The notes beneath the pieces were generated by a model, which worked only from the letters and a program-made list of their open reading frames with translations, was not told the DNA's origin and searched no databases. A stretch of DNA of 55,543 bases from an uncultured Collinsella sp. (lineage in GTDB: Bacteria > Actinomycetota > Coriobacteriia > Coriobacteriales > Coriobacteriaceae): assembly GCA_900757205.1 (NCBI GenBank), contig CAAENA010000068.1:1-55543 (forward strand), written 5' to 3'. The position numbers and the translations under genes were made by a program. Positions 51,186-55,543 of the stretch are shown here, piece by piece; within the stretch, counting starts at the first letter, position 1; each line of letters begins with the position of its first letter.

Positions 51186-51277
51186 CGCGGCCGCCCGCCA
51201 GCAGCTAAATTAGCCCCATCCCAAATGAGCTGGTCTGCGGGTGGGCTATACTAGCTGCGAATGAAAGGAAGTTAGCC

Positions 51278-52165
51278 ATGTTTGACAACGGACCCGTGCC
51301 CGGCCGCAACGATGCTTGCTGGTGCGGCAGCGGCAAAAAATATAAGAAATGCCATAGCGCCTTCGACGAGCGCCTCGAGCGCCTGTGGGAAGAGGGCTGG
51401 GAGGTTCTGCCCCGCACACTCTACAAAACGCCCGCCGATATCGAAGGCATTAAGCGTTCGGCCGCCATCAACGTGGGCGTGCTCGACTACGTGGGCGAGC
51501 ACATCGCCGCGGGCATGACCACCAACCAGATCGACCAGATGATCTACGACTACACCATCGAGCACGGTGGCACGCCGGCCGACCTCAACTATGAGGGCTA
51601 TCCCAAGAGCGTATGCACCTCGATCAACGATGTGGTCTGTCACGGCATCCCCTGCGATACGGACGTGCTGCACGAGGGCGATATCATCAACGTGGACTGC
51701 TCCACGATTCTGGACGGCTACTTTAGCGATTCGAGCCGCATGTTCTGCATCGGCGAGGTCTCGGCCGAGCGCCAGCGCCTAGTCGACGTGACCCGCGCCA
51801 GCGTGGAAGCGGGCCTGGCCGCCGTCAAGCCGTGGCTGCCGCTCTCTGTTATGGCCGAGGCCGTGCAAAAGACGGTCGAGGACGCCGGTTTTAGCGTGGT
51901 GTGCGAGTACGGCGGACACGGCATTGGCAAGGAGTTCCACGAGGACCCGTTTGTAGGCTTTACCACCGAGGCGCCCGATGTGGACACCATCATGGCTCCG
52001 GGCATGGTCTTTACCATCGAGCCCATGGTCAATGCCGGAGCGCCCGACATCAAGATTAGCAAGGGTGACGGTTGGTGCGTGCGCACCAAGGACGGCAGCG
52101 ATTCGGCCCAGTGCGAGGTACAGCTCGTGGTGACCGAGGACGGCTACGAGCTGCTCAGCTGGTAA
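51278..52165 (+). CDS. map: Type I methionine aminopeptidase with SEC-C zinc motif
   Basis: A 295-aa enzyme. Residues 8-30 carry the SEC-C motif (GRNDACWCGSGKKYKKCH), typical of the MAP subclass with an N-terminal zinc knuckle that may bind the ribosome. The five metal ligands are visible in NVDCSTILDGYFSDSSRMF (two Asp), GGHGIGKEFHEDP (His), FTIEPMVNAG (Glu) and QCEVQLVVTEDG (Glu). It removes initiator methionine. GAAAGGAAG precedes the ATG. Confidence 0.96.
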   Translation: MFDNGPVPGRNDACWCGSGKKYKKCHSAFDERLERLWEEGWEVLPRTLYKTPADIEGIKRSAAINVGVLDYVGEHIAAGMTTNQIDQMIYDYTIEHGGTPADLNYEGYPKSVCTSINDVVCHGIPCDTDVLHEGDIINVDCSTILDGYFSDSSRMFCIGEVSAERQRLVDVTRASVEAGLAAVKPWLPLSVMAEAVQKTVEDAGFSVVCEYGGHGIGKEFHEDPFVGFTTEAPDVDTIMAPGMVFTIEPMVNAGAPDIKISKGDGWCVRTKDGSDSAQCEVQLVVTEDGYELLSW

Positions 52166-52225
52166 CCATGGATGCGCCGGATGCTGACGGGCACGCTCGT
52201 CTTGCATCCGGCGTTTTTGTTTGAA

Positions 52226-52275
52226 CGTTTTGCCCGATAAAACCTGCCAAAATAAACCTGTCCCTTTTTGGTAGG
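52226..52275 (-). repeat. REP-like GGGACAGG-core hairpin, copy I
   Basis: CCTGCCAAAA and TTTTGGTAGG flank TAAACCTGTCCCT; the minus-strand tail GTTTTATCGGGCAAAACGTT matches copies A and B. It lies 20 nt before the start of the next gene. Confidence 0.85.
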
Positions 52276-52295
52276 CTGAGCGGAGAGGACTGCTT

Positions 52296-53231
52296 GTGAA
52301 CATCCTGGTTTTGTTGCCCGTCAACGGCCGTCATCGCGCAATTCTTGAGTCGAGCGCTCCGGGCGAGGACTTTATCTACACGAGCGCCGACGCCGCCACG
52401 CGCGAGCAGGTCGCCGATGCCGACGTGATCCTGGGCAACATCGACCCTGACATGCTCACGGCATGCGAGCATCTCCAGCTGTTGCAATTGCAGACCGCCG
52501 GCTATGACGACTACCTTGCCGCCGGCACCGTGCCGGCCGACGCCAAACTGTCTTGCTCGGTGGGCGCCTACGGCCAGGCCGTGAGCGAGCACATGTTTGC
52601 CATGGTCCTTTCCATGATGAAGCGTCTGCCTGGCTATCACGACTTGCAGCGCGAGCATCGCTGGGAGGATTTGGGGCCGGTCACTTCGCTCAAAAATGCC
52701 AATGTGCTCGTGCTGGGCGCGGGCGATATCGGCGGCCACTTCGCCACGCTCTGCCGCAGCATGGGTGCACACGTCCGCGGCATCAAGCGCCATCCGCTCG
52801 TCTACCCCATCGTGTTTGAGGACATGGACGGCATGGACGCCCTACCCGAGCGCCTGGCCGAGGCCGACATCGTCGCATCCTTTATGCCCAGCACGCCCGA
52901 GACCCGCGGCCTGGCGAACGCCGAGTTCTTCGCCGCGATGAAGCCGGGCGCCTTCTTTGCCAACGGCGGCCGCGGCGACCTTGTGGTTGCCGACGACCTG
53001 GTTGCCGCCCTGGAGTCGGGACATCTCGCCGGCGCCGCGGTCGACGTCACCGACCCCGAGCCGCTGCCTGAGACAAGCCCGCTGTGGGATGCGCCCAACA
53101 TGCTCATCACGCCGCACGTCTCCGGTTGGTTCCACCTGGCAGCTACGCTCAACAACGTCGTCAACATCGCCGCGGAGAATCTGCGTCATTTGCAAGCCGG
53201 CGAAACTTTACGTTGTTGGATCGAGCACTAA
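52296..53231 (+). CDS. D-2-hydroxyacid dehydrogenase
   Basis: A 311-aa NAD(P)-dependent enzyme. VLGAGDIGGHFATLCRSMG is the Rossmann nucleotide loop, FFANGGRGDLVVADDLVAAL holds the catalytic Arg, DVTDPEPLPETSPLWDAPN the Glu, and MLITPHVSGW the catalytic His. It reduces 2-oxo acids; the substrate cannot be told. It starts with GTG (52,296) after GGAGAGG. A short perfect hairpin CCGTTT-TAC-AAACGG follows the stop. Confidence 0.92.
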   Translation: MNILVLLPVNGRHRAILESSAPGEDFIYTSADAATREQVADADVILGNIDPDMLTACEHLQLLQLQTAGYDDYLAAGTVPADAKLSCSVGAYGQAVSEHMFAMVLSMMKRLPGYHDLQREHRWEDLGPVTSLKNANVLVLGAGDIGGHFATLCRSMGAHVRGIKRHPLVYPIVFEDMDGMDALPERLAEADIVASFMPSTPETRGLANAEFFAAMKPGAFFANGGRGDLVVADDLVAALESGHLAGAAVDVTDPEPLPETSPLWDAPNMLITPHVSGWFHLAATLNNVVNIAAENLRHLQAGETLRCWIEH

Positions 53232-53239
53232 GAATTACG

Positions 53240-53254
53240 CCGTTTTACAAACGG
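53240..53254 (+). terminator. Short perfect hairpin after the 2-hydroxyacid dehydrogenase
   Basis: CCGTTT-TAC-AAACGG lies 8 nt past the stop codon; no T run follows. It may stabilise the mRNA end. Confidence 0.45.
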
Positions 53255-53273
53255 AGTAATGAGCCGACGCTGC

Positions 53274-53372
53274 GAGCCCGCCGTTTGGCCAATCTGCCGT
53301 TCAATTTCAAAGGCGCGACCAGAAGGTCAGCGCCTTTTTATTTCACGGCACCTTGGCGCAAACGGCGGGCTC
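53274..53372 (+). terminator. Nested palindrome with terminator core
   Basis: Outer arms GAGCCCGCCGTTTG (53,274-53,287) and CAAACGGCGGGCTC (53,359-53,372) are perfect; inside lies an intrinsic terminator AAAGGCGCGACC...GGTCAGCGCC followed by TTTTT (53,309-53,339). Confidence 0.75.
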
Positions 53373-53410
53373 TCGCTGACTTTTGTTCAACCTGCGGGGT
53401 CTTCAAATTG

Positions 53411-53902
53411 CTAGAGCGTTGCTAAGTAATTCTTTGCGTCTTCTACACTCATTGCTGCGACGGGCGCATGCGAACAGAGCTTGACATCGTTGGTGACCAG
53501 GAGATCTGCTTGAGCACGTATTGCTGCCGCAATGATTAAATCGTCTTCGTAATCGCTATGGAGTTCACGCTGCCTGCTCGCCATCCATATATCGCTCAGG
53601 TCACAGGGCACTGGCGTGGCAAGCTGCGACAGCACGCTAAGACAATCCCATGCAAGCGAAGTCGCCGCCGCAGCGGCATACGGGGAAAGCGAACCGTGCT
53701 CTCGCCGATACCATGCCTTATGTTCGCTTGAAATCAAATAGAACAGGTCTTTGGACGATGTCGCCGCATACAGCAAATCTACCTGCGCCGTGCACGCATC
53801 GCGTAAAAACTCAATCGCCACCGAACGACCACGTCGTGAGGGAAAGAAGTAATCGAGCCATACGTTGGTGTCGACCAAGATGCGCTTTGGAGTCTCACTC
53901 AT
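53411..53902 (-). CDS. PIN domain ribonuclease toxin (VapC-like)
   Basis: A 163-aa protein. ILVDTNVWLDYFF holds the first Asp, HSDYEDDLIIAAAI the central acidic cluster and LLVTNDVKL the last Asp of the PIN active site. It is paired with a RelB-like antitoxin upstream, overlapping by 8 nt (ATGAGTGA). Toxins of this type cleave tRNA or mRNA when unpaired. The combination of a PIN toxin with a RelB-type antitoxin is less usual than with a VapB one. Confidence 0.9.
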   Translation of the reverse strand: MSETPKRILVDTNVWLDYFFPSRRGRSVAIEFLRDACTAQVDLLYAATSSKDLFYLISSEHKAWYRREHGSLSPYAAAAATSLAWDCLSVLSQLATPVPCDLSDIWMASRQRELHSDYEDDLIIAAAIRAQADLLVTNDVKLCSHAPVAAMSVEDAKNYLATL

Positions 53903-54275
53903 AGAGCCAGCTCATCTCCTCGCCATAGCGATCCGCATAGGCATTCCGTTTGAGCCCTTCGTCGTCCGATGGCTGAGCCTTGGCCATATCGATTCCCGAC
54001 TCACGGCAAGCAGCAGCGAACAGCCCCGATCCTTGGTCGATGAGTTCGAGTTTGCGCTTGGCGGCCTTTTCGCGCTCGCGCTGTTCCGTCCGGGCACGAC
54101 TGGGCAGCAGGATATCCTCGAGCACACCGGGGCGATCGGCCAGCGACGCTGCAAGCTGCCAGAGCGCTCGCACCGCTTGGCTCGGCGTCATACCGGCCCT
54201 AGAGAGAGCGGCGTCCCCACTTCTTTTAAGATCGGCATCGAGTCGTACGTTGATCTGAGCGGCTGTTGTGGTCAT
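53895..54275 (-). CDS. RelB/DinJ-type antitoxin
   Basis: A 126-aa protein. INVRLDADLKRSGDAALSRA followed by GMTPSQAVRALWQL is the RelB ribbon-helix-helix region, which binds DNA and dimerises. The C-terminal half is longer than in RelB/DinJ, charged and presumably toxin-binding. It lies first in the operon, as antitoxins normally do, and an iteron array upstream (54,329-54,362) is its likely operator. Confidence 0.88.
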   Translation of the reverse strand: MTTTAAQINVRLDADLKRSGDAALSRAGMTPSQAVRALWQLAASLADRPGVLEDILLPSRARTEQREREKAAKRKLELIDQGSGLFAAACRESGIDMAKAQPSDDEGLKRNAYADRYGEEMSWLYE

Positions 54276-54328
54276 GACCCCTCCTTAATACTTCAAAACT
54301 ATCATAAAACTCTATGGTAGATACGTAA

Positions 54329-54362
54329 AGCATGTATAGCATGTATAGCATTTATAAGCATT
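54329..54362. promoter_or_regulatory. Tandem operator repeats of the toxin-antitoxin operon
   Basis: AGCATGTAT AGCATGTAT AGCATTTAT and a partial AAGCATTA follow with a 9-bp period, about 54-87 nt upstream of the antitoxin start. The region is AT-rich and probably overlaps the promoter. Confidence 0.7.
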
Positions 54363-54380
54363 AGCCGTACTCTGTACACA

Positions 54381-54412
54381 AAAATCCGCCGAGGCACACT
54401 GCGCCTCGGCGG
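54381..54412 (-). terminator. Intrinsic terminator of the M18 gene
   Basis: CCGCCGAGGC and GCCTCGGCGG with a 7-nt loop; on the minus strand ATTTTTGTG follows. Confidence 0.9.
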
Positions 54413-54449
54413 CCACGTATCACCGATCTAGTTCGGTTTCACCCCTTGC

Positions 54450-54501
54450 ATTCGCCCAGATAAAACCTACCAAAATTAACATCCCCTTTTGGTAGGTTTT
54501 A
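54450..54501 (-). repeat. REP-like GGGGATG-core hairpin, copy J
   Basis: Perfect 15-bp arms TAAAACCTACCAAAA (54,461-54,475) and TTTTGGTAGGTTTTA (54,487-54,501) flank TTAACATCCCC. The final TTA is the stop codon of the M18 gene, so the element overlaps it by three bases. Confidence 0.85.
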
Positions 54502-55543
54502 GAGCTCCACGCTTTCGGCGCCGTTGATGGTTAGGTTGCGCTCGTAGAAAGCCATGAGGGCGCGGATGGCGTACATCACGTCGCGCACGCCGCCGGTCTC
54601 GTAGCTCGAGTGCATGGCAAGCTGCGGCAGGCCCACGTCCACGGCATGCATGCTCGCCTGCATATTGGACAGATTGCCGAGCGTGGAGCCGCCCGCCATA
54701 TCGCTCTTGTTGGCGAAGGCCTGCGTGGGCACGTCGGCGTCGTCGCAAATAGCCTGGAACACCGCGCGGCTAAAGGCATCGGTGCAGTAGTGCTGGTTGG
54801 CGGCTTCCTTGATGACGATGCCGCCGTTAAGCACCACCTGGTTGCGGGCATCGCACTTCTCGGCGTGGTTGGGGTGCACGGCATGCGCGTTGTCGCAGCT
54901 CACGAGCATCGATGCGGCAAGGGCGCGATGATACGACTCGTCATCAAAGCCCAGCGATCCGTTGATGCGGCGCAGCGCGTCGGCCAAGAACGTCGACATG
55001 GCGCCCTGCTTGGTCTCGGAGCCAACCTCCTCGTTATCGAAGCAGCAGAAGACCGAGACGTCGTGCGCGTTCTCGGCGCCCAAAAAAGCCTGTAGCGAGG
55101 TATAGGCGCAGGCCAGGTCGTCAAGCTTGGGCGTCGAGATAAACTCGTCGGCCCAGCCCCAAATGCGCGCATCCTGACGATTGACCAGGAACAGATCGCG
55201 GCCCAGGATCTGCTCGGGCTCAACGTCCAGTTCATCAGCGATCAGGGCATCAAAATCTCCCTGCTTAAGGTCACCGGCGCTGATGAGCGGGCACAGATCG
55301 ACGGCTCGGTTGGGAGCAAAGCCCTCGTTGACGCCACGGTTCATATGGATGGCAAGGCTCGGGATAATAGCGACCTCGCGCTCGGTGGCGAGCAGGCGGC
55401 TCTCAATGCGGTCACCCTCGCGCACCAGCACGCGGCCCGCGAGCGCCAGCGGGCGATCGAACCAGGTGTAGTCGATCATGCCGCCGTAGGCCTCGGTGTT
55501 CAGGCGCAATGTCTCGCCTGCGCCATCGAGCTCGGGCACAGCC
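54499..55543 (-). CDS. M18 family aminopeptidase, N-terminus outside the window
   Basis: At least 348 residues of an M18 zinc aminopeptidase; the frame is still open at the window edge, and the usual length is about 430, so roughly 80-100 residues are missing. Metal-binding landmarks are visible: VFCCFDNEEVGSETKQGAMS (with the catalytic Glu), LVSCDNAHAVHPNHAEKCD (Asp and His) and MHSSYETGGVRDVMYAIRAL (His). It removes neutral or acidic N-terminal residues from peptides. Its stop codon is part of a REP-like hairpin. Confidence 0.92.
   Translation of the reverse strand, partial: AVPELDGAGETLRLNTEAYGGMIDYTWFDRPLALAGRVLVREGDRIESRLLATEREVAIIPSLAIHMNRGVNEGFAPNRAVDLCPLISAGDLKQGDFDALIADELDVEPEQILGRDLFLVNRQDARIWGWADEFISTPKLDDLACAYTSLQAFLGAENAHDVSVFCCFDNEEVGSETKQGAMSTFLADALRRINGSLGFDDESYHRALAASMLVSCDNAHAVHPNHAEKCDARNQVVLNGGIVIKEAANQHYCTDAFSRAVFQAICDDADVPTQAFANKSDMAGGSTLGNLSNMQASMHAVDVGLPQLAMHSSYETGGVRDVMYAIRALMAFYERNLTINGAESVEL

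Noticed and set aside
21634..51252. Shared promoter motif upstream of OPT and map (CATCCCAAA...TATACT)
   Set aside because: The spacing differs by 5 bp between the two and neither has a proper -35 box, so the likeness is probably chance.

Overview
The window looks like chromosomal DNA of a high-GC Coriobacteriia actinobacterium, most like Collinsella. This is an inference from gene content: an Asp23/AmaP/DUF2273 cassette, a DUF6020-type membrane protein, a very large 2-hydroxyacyl-CoA dehydratase activase, SEC-C methionine aminopeptidase, and many short REP-like hairpins with a GGGACAG core. No rRNA, tRNA, prophage, transposase or CRISPR-Cas gene was seen.

Layout. 1-4.5 kb: a minus-strand operon under an FMN riboswitch encodes a RibU-like S component, a fused EcfA1-EcfA2 ATPase, EcfT and two FMN-type split-barrel proteins. 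4.75-6.8 kb: groES-groEL, followed by 0.9 kb of non-coding DNA with large palindromes. 7.7-11 kb: two convergent hydrolases (YtcJ-type amidohydrolase and M20 peptidase). 11-16.3 kb: a zinc-ribbon DUF4013 protein with a Pro-Glu tail, a YitT protein, the Asp23 envelope-stress cassette and YebC. 16.4-21.6 kb: DUF6020 membrane protein, Lgt, NifU-like protein, dCMP deaminase and CoaX. 21.8-25.4 kb: OPT transporter, DUF389 protein and a small anchored protein. 25.7-32.6 kb: a 3-hydroxyacyl-CoA dehydrogenase, the 1593-aa activase and its TetR regulator. 32.6-33.4 kb: an intergenic region with a 41-aa membrane peptide and a convergent small-RNA candidate that together resemble a type I toxin-antitoxin locus. 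33.4-36.4 kb: HAD phosphatase, MFS exporter and TetR. 36.5-38.3 kb: amt-glnK. 38.5-42.1 kb: CmpB-like membrane protein, HD protein and DXS. 42.1-46.8 kb: an array of six alternating 17-mers, then a polar amino-acid ABC importer and a C26 amidotransferase. 46.9-49.2 kb: HPt protein and a degenerate-GGDEF/REC/HD-GYP protein. 49.4-55.5 kb: alpha/beta hydrolase, radical SAM protein, methionine aminopeptidase, 2-hydroxyacid dehydrogenase, a RelB/PIN toxin-antitoxin pair and an M18 aminopeptidase cut by the window edge.

The coding part is mostly ordinary housekeeping and transport. The unusual content lies between genes: (i) three 59-bp inverted units made of six 17-mers at 42,121-42,340; (ii) ten hairpins sharing a GGGACAG/GGGATG core whose stems differ from copy to copy but stay self-complementary, five of them at or within 7 nt of a stop codon; (iii) dispersed inverted repeats with arms like TTTCGGAAGTATGCGGCAAA; (iv) nested giant hairpins near groES, between amt and glnK, and after the 2-hydroxyacid dehydrogenase; (v) the type I toxin-like locus.
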